A DNA stretch of 64,000 nucleotides, from positions 310,001-374,000 of the forward strand of contig NZ_CP104174.1 in the NCBI RefSeq assembly GCF_025200925.1. The letters are read 5' to 3'. A program made the translations under genes and the position numbers. Below are positions 9,497 through 17,861 of the stretch, piece by piece (position 1 is the first letter of the stretch; every line of letters begins with the position of its first letter). The notes under the pieces are model-generated. The model worked only from the letters and a program-made list of their open reading frames with translations, did no database searches and was not told the origin of the DNA. This DNA is from Bradyrhizobium sp. CB1015. Its GTDB lineage: Bacteria > Pseudomonadota > Alphaproteobacteria > Rhizobiales > Xanthobacteraceae.

Positions 9497-10040
9497 TACC
9501 TTCGAGACGACGCCCTCGAGCCCGATCTTGCAGGCGTGTTCGAACATCTCGCGGCCTTCGATCTCGAAGCTTTCGCTGAACTGGATCTCGGTGCCGTCGA
9601 TGATCTTCTTGAGTTCGGTCTTGCGCTGGAAGAGCGGCAGCTTCCGGGTCGCGGCCATTCAGGTAACAGGAGATCGAAGGCGACCAGTACGATGCTGGTC
9701 GACCGGCCTTTCAGTTCGTTCGGAAGGACCGAGAAGTCCGTGGTGTCGTCCGCGGCGGCGACAACGACTTCACCGTCCACGATCGCCGATCCCGCCTTGA
9801 TGTGCCAGGCGTCATTGGCGACCTTCTTGAAGCGGTTGGTCCAGTCGTGACCGCGGCGGGTGAAGACCTTCACGGCTTCGTTCGCCAGATGGACCTGGAC
9901 GCGGTAGCCATCGAACTTGATTTCGTGAATCCATCGCGCTCCGGACGGCACCTTCTCGATCGATGATGCCAAGGCCGGTTCTACGAAGCCCGGGAACGGC
10001 GCCTTCACGCCGATCGCCGCCGGTTTACGCCGCTGAAACG
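9497..10040 (-). pseudogene. ligD: Remnant of ATP-dependent DNA ligase LigD (ligase domain)
   Basis: The minus strand encodes the adenylation part of a LigD-type ligase: VKAPFPGFVEPALAS, then IHEIKFDGYRVQVHL with the nucleotide-binding lysine motif (EIKFDGYR), then SAIVDGEVVV. The frame breaks at about 9670-9690. LVAFDLL continues as LPEWP in one frame while the homologous LPLFQRKTELKKI and EGREMFEHACKIGLEGVVSKV lie in another, which fits a one-base insertion (CTGTTACC where CTGTACC is expected) plus a second small change. Homology stops after VVSKV, and no phosphoesterase or polymerase domain flanks it. In family terms this should partner Ku in non-homologous end joining, but this copy cannot give a full ligase. 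Confidence 0.8.
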
Positions 10041-10159
10041 CCACGCAGGACTCCAACGCACAACTAAGCAGATTCAAGCCGGGACGGCAGGATTCGTTTC
10101 CGGAACCCGCGAATCCTTGCGGCGTTGCATCGCCATGAGTTCGCAAGAGGAGGAGCCGA

Positions 10160-10345
10160 TGGCCGCAGCAAAGAAGAAGACCGCGCGTGGACGCAAACAG
10201 GACCCGGGCCCGCGTGGCCAATGGGCAGGACTACGAAGTCCGCTACGAAGCGAAGAAGACAGGCCGCTCGGCATCGGCCGTGAAGAAGGCCGTCAAGAAG
10301 GTCGGCAATTCCCGCAAGCGCGTCGAGAAACGTCTAGCCCGCTAG
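10160..10345 (+). pseudogene. DUF3606-type small basic protein, one-base frameshift
   Basis: A strong ribosome site (AAGAGGAGGAG) precedes ATG 10160 and the product begins MAAAKKKTARGRKQD. The natural continuation is in the +1 frame: RVANGQDYEVRYEAKKTG, SASAVKKAVKKVG and so on to KRLAR and a TAG at 10345. An extra C in the run GACCCGGG (about 10201-10208) accounts for the switch. The pieces together make a typical 60-residue Lys/Arg-rich DUF3606 protein of the kind common in rhizobia. Function is unknown; the family is often near stress and DNA-repair genes. Either a true single-base mutation or a homopolymer sequencing error. Confidence 0.75.
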
Positions 10346-10395
10346 GACGCCTCTGAGCCGCTCGGATAGCGAAGCCGTTATCCGGATTACGGGCA

Positions 10396-10905
10396 ATGGC
10401 CACCGAACAGAAGCTGATCAGGTCACCGAAGAAGAGGCCTCGGCGCAAGCCGCGCGAGGAGATCGTCGACTACGTCCTGGCGATCGAGGACTGGGACTGG
10501 GGCTACTCATTTTCGCTCAACAGCGAGCGGCAGCCGATCGACCCGTACGACGAATTCCGTCACTTGCAGATCAAGGGGCGGCTCCTGCGGCCGGCGGGGC
10601 AGAAGACCGACAGGGCGGAGATCTCGCTGCTCCCCTCGTCCGACCTGGAGGAGGAGCGGCGCAGGGACTTGCACCCGATCGCGTTGGGGTCGCTCCACGT
10701 CACGCAGGACGCGATCTTGGGCAACATCGGAATCCCACGAGACGCGCTAACGCCGATCCTCCAGATGCTGATCGCCGGTAGGTTCAGGTTCGTCCTGATG
10801 CGGGGCACCCGATTCCGGCATCGCAGCGCCAAGGTGAACAGTCTGCGGCTCGAGACGAAGCTGACCGAAGACGATCTGGCGCTCGAAGAGGAGTCGGCCG
10901 TCTGA
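10396..10905 (+). CDS. Conserved hypothetical protein (169 residues)
   Basis: The protein starts with a basic tail (MATEQKLIRSPKKRPRRKPRE) and continues with a compact alpha/beta-looking domain containing VDYVLAIEDWDWGYSFSLN and a C-terminal acidic end. There are no membrane segments or cysteine clusters. I do not recognise a named family; proteins of this appearance are widespread in Bradyrhizobium next to LigD/Ku genes. It follows the broken DUF3606 gene on the same strand with a gap of 50 bases. Confidence 0.75.
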   Translation: MATEQKLIRSPKKRPRRKPREEIVDYVLAIEDWDWGYSFSLNSERQPIDPYDEFRHLQIKGRLLRPAGQKTDRAEISLLPSSDLEEERRRDLHPIALGSLHVTQDAILGNIGIPRDALTPILQMLIAGRFRFVLMRGTRFRHRSAKVNSLRLETKLTEDDLALEEESAV

Positions 10906-10928
10906 CCGGCCGCTCCGCCGCTCGCCTG

Positions 10929-11141
10929 TCAGGCCTCGCTGGGCCCGGAGTAGATCGAGTTTGGGGGCGTCGTGCGCGGTAGGGGGAGCGGGCGCTCCGG
11001 CGGGGCGGATCGCGACGCTTGGCCGCCCTTCGCATCATACCGCCTCGCCAAGTCCAGGAGGCGTCGCCGGGTGAACGGGTCGGCCCTTTCGGCAATGGTC
11101 CGGACCCGGTGCGCGAGACCCCGATAGAATTCCTGCTCCAT
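10929..11141 (-). CDS. Small conserved protein (70 residues)
   Basis: The N-terminal half is a helical unit, EQEFYRGLAHRVRTIAERADP followed by FTRRRLLDLARRYDAK, of the type seen in many short rhizobial hypothetical proteins. The C-terminal 30 residues are Pro/Arg-rich and look disordered. The ATG is preceded by GGGGGGTGCC, which gives a weak ribosome site. Convergent with the preceding gene. Function unknown. Confidence 0.65.
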   Translation of the reverse strand: MEQEFYRGLAHRVRTIAERADPFTRRRLLDLARRYDAKGGQASRSAPPERPLPLPRTTPPNSIYSGPSEA

Positions 11142-11299
11142 GGCACCCCCCCCACGACATCACTTCTCAAATTTGCGTGGCCCGCAGGCGAGGAGTCAAG
11201 CGGCGCCAGTGCCACGACGGCGGTCCTGAAAACCTTGCATCGTGCGCTTGTACCGACGCCTCCGGCGGGCCTAAGCTGCCGGCGGCAGGGAAATTCGAC

Positions 11300-11482
11300 A
11301 TGACGGTGCTGCACCCGATCCGGAAGGCGTGTCCGGTCTGCGGAAGGCCCATGAAGCTCGTCAAGAACGACGCGAGCCCCGGCAGGGAGCGCTATGTGTG
11401 TCCGGTCTGCGACGACGACCCGCTGCATGACCCTGCCGCTCTCAAGTGGGTGGACAGTCCGTTGAAGCCACCCGCGGACTGA
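11300..11482 (+). CDS. Small zinc-ribbon protein (60 residues)
   Basis: MTVLHPIRKACPVCGRPMKL, then YVCPVCDDDP: two CPxC knuckles about 25 residues apart that should bind one zinc. I prefer ATG 11300 (ribosome site GGCAGGGA upstream) to an in-frame start at 11177, because the extra 41 residues look non-coding. The protein could be a small nucleic-acid-binding factor; no partner is evident. Confidence 0.65.
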   Translation: MTVLHPIRKACPVCGRPMKLVKNDASPGRERYVCPVCDDDPLHDPAALKWVDSPLKPPAD

Positions 11483-11506
11483 GCTCTCCGTCAGCCGGAA
11501 CGGGAG

Positions 11507-12442
11507 TTAGATGCGGCTGGAGAACCGGGTGAAGGCGGTCAGCCTTTGCACGTTGGGCTCGACATCCTGCATGTAGATCTGGGTCCGTAGGAACGCGATC
11601 TCGTCGTCCAGACCGCTCTCATCGACATCTCTGAACCAGGACTTGGGTCTGCCGTCGCTGCCGTCATTCCAGCGATAGCCGCGCCGTTTCAGCGAGTCCT
11701 TGAGCTCGAATGCGGTCTGCTCCGCCCAGATCCGCAGCGTCGGCCTGCGGGCGGTCTCGAGGAGGAGCGCGAGCGCCGGCGCACCGGTCGTCGGCAGTAC
11801 GAAGTCCAGGACCTCCAGCAGCGCGTGGCAGTCATCGACGGCGCGGTGCGCCTGGTGGAAGTAGCCGGCTCCGTTCAGGAGATAGCCGAGCTGCGAGCCT
11901 GCGAAGCCATGTTTGCGCCAGTCGATCTCGCTCATGCTGCAGCCCCAGGCCTTGTGCTCGAACACGGGCCAGTAGCGCTCGACGAACCTCCTGTCGAAAG
12001 CGCTGTTATGCGCGATCGTGATGAGCCCGCTTTCGGCGAAGGCCGTTACGGCGGCATCGTCAAATTTGTGCCCCGTGACCATTTCGTTGGTGATGCCGGT
12101 GAGCGCCGTCACTTCCGCGGAGATCGGCGCGCTCGGTTCGTTGAAGGCGGAGAACGTGTCTCTGACGCCGACGATCCGCCCGTCCGACGTGTAGTCGAAC
12201 TTGACCATCCCGAGCTCGATGATCTCGTCCTTCGAGTGGTCGAGGCCGGTGGTCTCGGTGTCGAGCAGAATGCCGGTCCTGACCTCCTGCCCGGCCGCCG
12301 GCGTGTAGGGAGGACGGGCGATCAGGCGTCGAAGAACCCTGTAATCGGACGACTGAGCCAAGGCGTCGGCCATTGCAGCCAGGTTCGCCGGGTCCAGAGT
12401 GTTGTGTCTGCGGGGCTGGGTCAGCGCGTCCATGGTCCACAA
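11507..12442 (-). CDS. DnaQ-like 3'-5' exonuclease (DEDDh family)
   Basis: A DEDDh exonuclease domain spans about residues 55-215: ExoI ILLDTETTGLD (the D-x-E pair), ExoII IAHNSAFDRRF, and ExoIII HRAVDDCHALLE with the general-base His and last Asp. All four acidic residues and the His are present, so it should be an active single-strand 3'-5' exonuclease. It is not a polymerase-III epsilon subunit: it has a 50-residue N-terminal extension and an extra C-terminal domain of about 90 residues with KRRGYRWNDG. Divergent from ku across 179 bases, consistent with a role in end trimming, which is inference. ATG at 12433 is an equally good start. Confidence 0.88.
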   Translation of the reverse strand: MWTMDALTQPRRHNTLDPANLAAMADALAQSSDYRVLRRLIARPPYTPAAGQEVRTGILLDTETTGLDHSKDEIIELGMVKFDYTSDGRIVGVRDTFSAFNEPSAPISAEVTALTGITNEMVTGHKFDDAAVTAFAESGLITIAHNSAFDRRFVERYWPVFEHKAWGCSMSEIDWRKHGFAGSQLGYLLNGAGYFHQAHRAVDDCHALLEVLDFVLPTTGAPALALLLETARRPTLRIWAEQTAFELKDSLKRRGYRWNDGSDGRPKSWFRDVDESGLDDEIAFLRTQIYMQDVEPNVQRLTAFTRFSSRI

Positions 12443-12621
12443 TACCGGCCAAAAGCTCCACGAGGTACCTGGAAAACAAGCGATTCACGACATTTTCGGA
12501 CGTGCCCGGGGGGCGCTGCGGGAAGATGGCCAATTTTCCCGTTGGCGGGCCCGGAGCATGTCGGAACCGGCGGGCTCCGTTCGTCTTGAATCCAGCATCG
12601 TCCCTCCGGAGTACCGCGTTC

Positions 12622-13551
12622 ATGGCCCCCCGCGCCAACTGGAAAGGTTTTCTGCGTCTCTCCCTCGTGACCTGTCCGGTCGCGCTCTATCCGGCCACCT
12701 CCGAAAGCGAGAAGATCTCGTTCAACCAGCTGAACCGCGCGACGGGCCACCGCATCAAGTACCTGAAGGTCGACGCGGACACTGGGGACGAGGTGCCGAA
12801 CGAGGACATAGTGAAGGGCTACGAATTCGATAAAGGCCAGTACATCGAGGTGACGAAGGAGGAGCTCGAGGAGATCGCTCTCGAGTCTACGCGCACCATC
12901 GAGATCGACGAGTTCGTCGACAGGTCCGACATCGACCCGCGGTATCTGATCCGCCCCTACTATTTGCGCCCCGACGGCAAGGTCGGGCACGACGCTTTCG
13001 CGGTGATCCGCGAGACCATCCGCGAGATGGACAAGGTCGCGATCGGGCGGGTGGTGCTGACCAACCGCGAGCACATCATCGCGCTCGAAGCGCGCGACAA
13101 GGGCCTGATCGGCACGCTGCTGCGCTATCCCTACGAGGTCCGGAGCGAACAGGAATATTTCGACGAGATTCAGGACGTGAAGGTCACCAAGGACATGCTC
13201 GACCTCGCCAAGCACATCGTAAACCAAAAGGCGGGGCGGTTCGATCCGGAGAAGTTCGAGGACCACTACGAGACCGCGCTGGTCGACCTGATCAACCAGA
13301 AGAGGGCCGGCAAGGTCATCCGCCCGAAGGAACGACCGAAGGGCGAGAACGTCGTCGATCTGATGGACGCGCTTCGCAAGAGCGTGGGTGGCGCTGCGGC
13401 CGAGGCGGCGGCGCCAAAGAAGCCCGCCAAGAGGCCTAAAAAGGCGTCGGCCGGCCAGAGGGAAATGCTGATGCCGATCGCCGGCAAGAAGCCGGCGAAG
13501 GAGACCGCCGCCAAGAAGCCGGCGGCTGGAGCGCGGCGGAAGTCTGCCTAG
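12622..13551 (+). CDS. ku: Bacterial Ku, DNA end-binding protein
   Basis: A 309-residue Ku: MAPRANWKGFLRLSLVTCPV at the N-terminus, then the beta-barrel core (YYLRPDGKVGHDAFAVIRE, VVLTNREHIIALEARDKGL) and the conserved MLDLAKHIVNQKAGRFDPEKFEDHYE helix region. The C-terminus is a Lys/Ala/Pro-rich tail (KKPAKRPKKASAG) typical of rhizobial Ku and likely to bind DNA. It forms homodimers on double-strand ends and recruits LigD. In this window the only LigD-like sequence is the broken fragment 2.6 kb away, so a functional ligase would have to be encoded elsewhere. Confidence 0.95.
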   Translation: MAPRANWKGFLRLSLVTCPVALYPATSESEKISFNQLNRATGHRIKYLKVDADTGDEVPNEDIVKGYEFDKGQYIEVTKEELEEIALESTRTIEIDEFVDRSDIDPRYLIRPYYLRPDGKVGHDAFAVIRETIREMDKVAIGRVVLTNREHIIALEARDKGLIGTLLRYPYEVRSEQEYFDEIQDVKVTKDMLDLAKHIVNQKAGRFDPEKFEDHYETALVDLINQKRAGKVIRPKERPKGENVVDLMDALRKSVGGAAAEAAAPKKPAKRPKKASAGQREMLMPIAGKKPAKETAAKKPAAGARRKSA

Positions 13552-13668
13552 AACGCAGGCTCGCTTCCAATGGCCCCTTCTCTTTTGATAGACGACGAGA
13601 TCCGACGGCTCCGTTGATCTTCTTTGCGATATGCTCGATAGTTTGCCCAGGCCCAGGGAGCAGCGGGG

Positions 13669-15012
13669 TTGGCCGTGGCTGAACTAGGATTGCCAGAGAC
13701 GCAATATGCGCAGAGCGGCGATTTCGCCATCGCCTACCAAGTAATGGGTAGCGGGCCAATCGACATTGTCCTGGTCCCCGGCATCATCTCGCATGTCGAC
13801 TATCAACATGAGCTGCCGGGCTACACGCAGGTTCTGCGCCGGTTGGCCAAGTTCTCCAGAGTCATCGCCTTCGACAAGAGAGGACAGGGCCTCTCCGACA
13901 GGCTGGCCGACGTGCCTTCTCTCGATGAGCGCATCGACGACGTGCGCGCGGTCATGGACGCGGTCGGATCTCGGCGAGCCGCGCTGGTCGGATTCTCCGA
14001 GGGCGCCTCCATGAGCGTTCTGTTCGCGAGCACCTATCCGGAGCGTGTGTCTCACTTGGTTCTTTTCGGCGGACTCGCCCGCGTCGCCGACCTTTTTCCG
14101 CCGAATCTGACCCCGGCGGCCGCCGAAGAAAGGCTGGCGAACCTTGTCAAGCGGTGGGGTAGCGGAGCGTTTTTGGGGAACGTCTTCGCGAGTGACGCCT
14201 CGAACCCGGAGGCTGTCGCGCGCATCGCCAAGTTCGAGAAGCTGGCGAGCAGTCCGGGCGCCATCAAGGCCTACATCATCTCAAACCGCCGGATAGACGT
14301 CACCGGCATTCTTCCGTGTGTCCGGGCTCCAACGCTCGTACTGCACAGGGCGACGGACAAGCAGGTGCCGGTCGCCTTGGGCCGACGTATGGCGGAGGAA
14401 ATCCCCGGTGCGAAGTACATCGAATATCCGACAGGAGATCACGCGTTCTGGACCGGCGATACCGAAACGGTGGTCGGCGATATCGAGGAGTTCGTCACGG
14501 GGCATCGTGATACCGGAGACGCTGACCTGGAGCGGATTCTCGCAACCGTCATGTTCACGGACATTGTTGATTCCACGCGACAGGCCGCCGAGATCGGCGA
14601 CCAGAAGTGGCGGAGCCGTTTGGATCAGCACGACGAGCTCGCGCGTCAATTCATTGAAAGGCACCGAGGCAATCTGGTCAAGACCACCGGTGATGGCGTG
14701 CTCGCGACCTTCGACGGGCCGGGCCGGGCCATCCGCTGCGCCCTGTCGTTCAGCAATGCTGCGCGCCAGATCGGTTTGCCAGTGCGGGCTGGTCTGCACA
14801 CCGGAGAGATCGAGGTGCGGGGGAGTGACATCGGCGGCATCGCGGTTCATGCAGCGGCCCGCGTCATGTCGCAATCCGGGCCCGACGAGGTTCTGGTCTC
14901 GCGCGTGGTGACCGATCTCGTCGCCGGCGCCGGTCTGCGCTTTACCGAACGCGGTTCGTATGAGCTCAAGGGATTGCCGGGCAAGTGGGACTTGTTCGCG
15001 GCTAATGGCTAG
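13669..15012 (+). CDS. Alpha/beta-hydrolase fused to a class III nucleotidyl cyclase
   Basis: Residues 1-280 form an alpha/beta hydrolase: nucleophile elbow VGFSEGAS (Ser110), HRATDKQVP with the likely acid, and GDHAFWTGD with the catalytic His. Residues about 290-447 are a class III cyclase: VMFTDIVDST and KTTGDGVLATF carry the metal aspartates, while the usual Asn of the NxxAR motif is His (VHAAARV), a substitution common in this hydrolase-cyclase subgroup. It probably senses or cleaves a small ester-like ligand and makes a cyclic nucleotide; both ligand and product are unknown. The start is TTG 13669 or GTG 13675. A second cyclase of different architecture lies at 4.9-8.1 kb. Confidence 0.9.
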   Translation: MAVAELGLPETQYAQSGDFAIAYQVMGSGPIDIVLVPGIISHVDYQHELPGYTQVLRRLAKFSRVIAFDKRGQGLSDRLADVPSLDERIDDVRAVMDAVGSRRAALVGFSEGASMSVLFASTYPERVSHLVLFGGLARVADLFPPNLTPAAAEERLANLVKRWGSGAFLGNVFASDASNPEAVARIAKFEKLASSPGAIKAYIISNRRIDVTGILPCVRAPTLVLHRATDKQVPVALGRRMAEEIPGAKYIEYPTGDHAFWTGDTETVVGDIEEFVTGHRDTGDADLERILATVMFTDIVDSTRQAAEIGDQKWRSRLDQHDELARQFIERHRGNLVKTTGDGVLATFDGPGRAIRCALSFSNAARQIGLPVRAGLHTGEIEVRGSDIGGIAVHAAARVMSQSGPDEVLVSRVVTDLVAGAGLRFTERGSYELKGLPGKWDLFAANG

Positions 15013-15093
15013 TCTCGGATTCGGGATCGCAGGATTGCCGCCCCGATCAGGGGAAAAAATTGCGCCGCGTCTCCTGCCCGGCGGCCGCGCCCT

Positions 15094-15372
15094 TCAACAG
15101 TCCTGCTCGTCTCCGGATGGGCACTCGGGGCAGGTGTCGCCGATCGAATCCAAGACCTCACGGAGCTCGGCGATGGCCGCATTCATTGGAAGGCCGCGCG
15201 GCGGATCCTGCCTGGCGATTTCGAATGCCCGCTCTCGTGCGTGCGGATCGGCCCGATCCTTGGCCCATCCGTGCTCCTCGCATTCGTGGATCGCCCCGGC
15301 TTCCTGCAGCACGGAGATCGCCCAGCCGCGCAGCGTCCGGATCGCCGGCCGTCGTTCCTTCGTCCTCAGCAT
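15094..15372 (-). CDS. Small conserved protein (92 residues)
   Basis: MLRTKERRPAIRTLRGWAIS is followed by a helical middle with HECEEHGWAKDRADPHAR and a C-terminal part, AIAELREVLDSIGDTCPECPS. It looks like the short helical stress-associated proteins found across Bradyrhizobium. No catalytic motif. Function unknown. Confidence 0.65.
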   Translation of the reverse strand: MLRTKERRPAIRTLRGWAISVLQEAGAIHECEEHGWAKDRADPHARERAFEIARQDPPRGLPMNAAIAELREVLDSIGDTCPECPSGDEQDC

Positions 15373-15500
15373 CGAGATCGCTCCTGCCGGGACGAATCCT
15401 TCCGCCCGCCCGCTCGTTCCGCGCGGTTAGCACGGGTCAGGGATTCGCAATCGGCAGGGCTTCGGCTTGTCCACCTGTTCCGCAGCGCCTGTGGAGAATG

Positions 15501-15785
15501 CTACGTCGCCGGCGCGGGGTCTTCCTTCGTGCCGTGGGCGACGATCTTGAGCGTCCCGTCAGGAAGCGGCCGCTGCAGCTTCAGCGCCTCCTCGGCAGGC
15601 GCCGTCATCCAGGTCTCGACCTCGTCCGGTGTAGTCAGGATCACGGGCATCGCCTTCGGATGGATGGCGAAGACTTCGGCGTTGGCCTCCTTCGTCAGGA
15701 ACGCGTAGAGGTCGTTGGTGATCTCGCCTTCCTTGATCTTCCGGACCGAGGTCCAGCTGGTCCAGATGCCGGCGAAGCAGGAGAC
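15501..15785 (-). pseudogene. C-terminal remnant of an SRAP (YedK/HMCES-like) protein
   Basis: The frame reads CFAGIWTSWTSVRKIKEGEI, TNDLYAFLTKEANAEVFAIH, PKAMPVILTTPDEVETWMTA and QRPLPDGTLKIVAHGTKED. These match the end of SRAP-domain proteins, including the IHPxAMPVIL segment. The N-terminal half, with the catalytic Cys2 that crosslinks abasic sites, is missing; upstream residues in the same frame do not match and another small gene occupies the position. A truncated, non-functional copy. Confidence 0.75.
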
Positions 15786-15865
15786 TCTCGTCGAAGGCGA
15801 CGCATTCGGGCATCGGGCAGGCCTGATAGCGAACTGAGGTTTCGCGTCCATCGCCAATGGCATTC

Positions 15866-16087
15866 TCAAAGGTCTGGCAGTTTTATGCCCATCTCCCTCA
15901 ATCTCTGCAAAGAGTAGTAGCATTGTCCGCCTCGGCAGACGCAACCTGCCCCGCACGATGTCCCATCGTCTTTGCCGGCGCAAGGATTCAATCCGCTAGG
16001 TCGCGACAATGGAAAGAATGTCTCGCCGTCGATGACTACTCCCTTGCTGGGGTCCACCGAGCCGTTCCCGTTATCTGCTCCGGACAT
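15866..16087 (-). CDS. Small cysteine-rich protein (73 residues)
   Basis: The chain contains NPCAGKDDGTSCGAGCVCRGGQCYY, with six cysteines in about 25 residues, suggesting a disulfide-bonded knot or metal site. There is no obvious signal peptide. It follows the truncated lipoprotein-like gene by 11 bases on the same strand and was presumably in one operon with it. No named family recognised. Confidence 0.6.
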   Translation of the reverse strand: MSGADNGNGSVDPSKGVVIDGETFFPLSRPSGLNPCAGKDDGTSCGAGCVCRGGQCYYSLQRLREMGIKLPDL

Positions 16088-16098
16088 CTGCGAGCTCC

Positions 16099-16863
16099 CT
16101 ATCTAGCTTGGCTTCGTATCGCCGCTGCGGTCGCGTTTCCCGCGACCGCAGCGTCGTGCTGGACCGCAGCCTGGAGGGCAAGTTGCGCGGATCCGGCGGG
16201 CCCTGCGGGTTTTGCGAGCGGGCCGAGCGTTATGATGACTTGACTGGTCTTGGTACGCGATCCGCCTAAGAACGGCGCTCCGGGATTGACAGTTAACCGG
16301 ATGAACTTCCAGCTTGGAGTGAAGTCGCCGCCTACCGAAACGACGAAGGTCAGAGTTTCTTGGAAGGTAGAGAATTGGGGATACTCGATGGGTCTCGTGC
16401 GAGCCTCGTTTCCGGCAGCTATCGATGCCTTGTCGTAGATGAACTCGTCGATATTAAGATCGCTGGAAACGGTGACCCCGTCTTCCAAAGCGCTGCAATC
16501 AAGCCCCTGTCGAGCATGGCTAGTGAGAATTGCCTCCTTCAACAGCGTCTTGTTCTCAAGCGTGAAGGTGATCGCCTCGTTTCGTGTCGAATGTGCCGAA
16601 CCGGACACTCCACCCGCTGCCGAAAATATATCGGAGCCGCCTATCGGGGTCGTGTAGAGGATGCCCGGATTGACGTTCGAGGTTTCTTCCCACGTGAGGT
16701 TGAGAGAGATGCTCGTGCCCCACCCCGTCAGCCATGGTACTTTCCCCGTGCTGACCGCCCGATATAGCCCCTTGGTGACCTCGCACCGAATGTTGGCGAT
16801 GATGTTGCTCTCGATCTTTCCCTGCCTCGACATGCCGTTTCGCGGATCGACGTCATTCTGCAC
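16099..16863 (-). pseudogene. Lipoprotein-type gene missing its N-terminus (IS630 junction)
   Basis: The frame runs from the IS630 boundary to a stop at 16099 and encodes about 254 residues with the beta-rich look of a secreted protein (ANIRCEVTKGLYRAV, TLTFVVSVGGDFTPSWKFIR). A Met can be found just inside (MQNDVDP) but no signal peptide, whereas a matching lipoprotein signal and first 50 residues lie on the other side of the IS at 17862-18014. Excising the element with one TA does not restore the frame, and the two parts seem to repeat the same short region (RKGF...GEY versus RNGMSRQGK). They may therefore come from two paralogues joined around the element. Confidence 0.65.
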
Positions 16864-16872
16864 TAGAGCATT

Positions 16873-17547
16873 TCACATTTTGATTGAAGCGTAACCGGCG
16901 TTAGCGAAGTAGTTGGCACATTCACGAGGCTGGATGTCCTGGACGAGGTGACCGATGTGGCGCCAAGTGTCCTCGATGGTGCGCTTTTGAGCTTGCCGCA
17001 TCCAATGTTTGATCTTGGAGAAGGCCTGTTCGATCGGATTGAGGTCGGGCGAGTATGGCGGCAGGTACCAGAGCCTGGCGCCAGCCGCCTTGATCATCTG
17101 CCTGACGGCTCTCGACTTGTGGCTTCCGAGATTGTCGAGAATGACGATATCGCCCTCGCGCAGGGTCGGAAGGAGGAGGTGCTTCACGTAAGCGCGGAAG
17201 CATTGGCCGTTGATCGGCCCATCGAAGACGCAGGGGGCGGTGAGCTGGTCGTGGCGGAGTGCGCCGAGGAATGTGAGGGTACGCCAGTGCCCGTGCGGGG
17301 CGAAGCCGCGCAGGCGTGCCCCTTTGGGGCCCCAGCCCCGCAAGGGGGCCATGTTGGTCTTGATCCAGGTCTCATCGATGAAGACGAGCCGGCCCGGATC
17401 AAGTCCGGTCTGCCAGGACCGCCAACGCTGGCGCCTACGAGAGACGTCGGCGCGAGCCTGTTCGAGCGCGAACAGTGTTTTTTTTGAACCGCAGCCCTTC
17501 CCGACGCAGGAACAGCCAGACTGCATTGTGTGAGACCTTAACCCCAC
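16873..17547 (-). CDS. IS630 transposase, catalytic part (OrfB)
   Basis: A DDE-type catalytic domain: first Asp in LVFIDETWIKTNMAPLRGW, second in DIVILDNLGSHKS, and Glu in SPDLNPIEQAFSKIKHW. All three are present. Translation must come from OrfA by a +1 (or -2) shift at a run of eight A residues (17478-17485 on this strand), where RFKKN in OrfA becomes RFKKTLFALEQ. Residues before that point in this frame are not homologous, so the first 20 should be ignored. Confidence 0.88.
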   Translation of the reverse strand: MGLRSHTMQSGCSCVGKGCGSKKTLFALEQARADVSRRRQRWRSWQTGLDPGRLVFIDETWIKTNMAPLRGWGPKGARLRGFAPHGHWRTLTFLGALRHDQLTAPCVFDGPINGQCFRAYVKHLLLPTLREGDIVILDNLGSHKSRAVRQMIKAAGARLWYLPPYSPDLNPIEQAFSKIKHWMRQAQKRTIEDTWRHIGHLVQDIQPRECANYFANAGYASIKM

Positions 17548-17821
17548 GGGCAGCCAGCTCCGCCTTCAGACCATGCAGCGTCAGGTGCGGCGTCTGAGTG
17601 ATCCGCTCGACGATGAAGGCGCGGTGCGGATCAAGCACAGGCTTGCGGTGACCACCCATCTTGCCAGGCGCTACCGAGCCGGTCGTTCGATAACGCTGCG
17701 ACCACTTCACAACCGACGAGACCGCAACACCAAACCGTGCCGCCACAGAACGGCAGCTCTCACCCTTGGCAACCGCGGATACCGCACGCTTACGTAAATC
17801 GTTGGAAATTGGTCGGACCAT
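17435..17821 (-). CDS. IS630 transposase, DNA-binding part (OrfA)
   Basis: MVRPISNDLRKRAVSAVAKG begins a typical paired helix-turn-helix region (SCRSVAARFGVAVSSVVKWS, then the linker GGHRKP and LTLHGLKAELAARGVKVS). It ends in a run that overlaps OrfB by 113 bases, with the slippery A8 tract inside the overlap. I start at ATG 17821; a start at 17860 would lie in the terminal repeat. Confidence 0.85.
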   Translation of the reverse strand: MVRPISNDLRKRAVSAVAKGESCRSVAARFGVAVSSVVKWSQRYRTTGSVAPGKMGGHRKPVLDPHRAFIVERITQTPHLTLHGLKAELAARGVKVSHNAVWLFLRREGLRFKKNTVRARTGSRRRLS

Positions 17822-17861
17822 GGGATGCTGGCCTCCAGCCCAGCCAGCATCTTGAATCATA

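Larger units (their letters stand above)
16866..17859 (-). mobile_element. IS630-family insertion sequence
   Basis: The element carries a two-frame IS630 transposase and lies between TA dinucleotides (16864-16865 and 17860-17861), the usual IS630/Tc1 target. The inner terminal sequences TGATTGAAG (left) and, inverted, TGATTCAAG (right) are similar, but the outer 15 bases of the left end have no clear partner. The exact ends are therefore approximate. It interrupts or joins lipoprotein-type genes. Confidence 0.85.

Noticed and set aside
12421..13266. Minus-strand frame of 281 codons
   Set aside because: Fully antisense to ku, whose own product is unmistakable.
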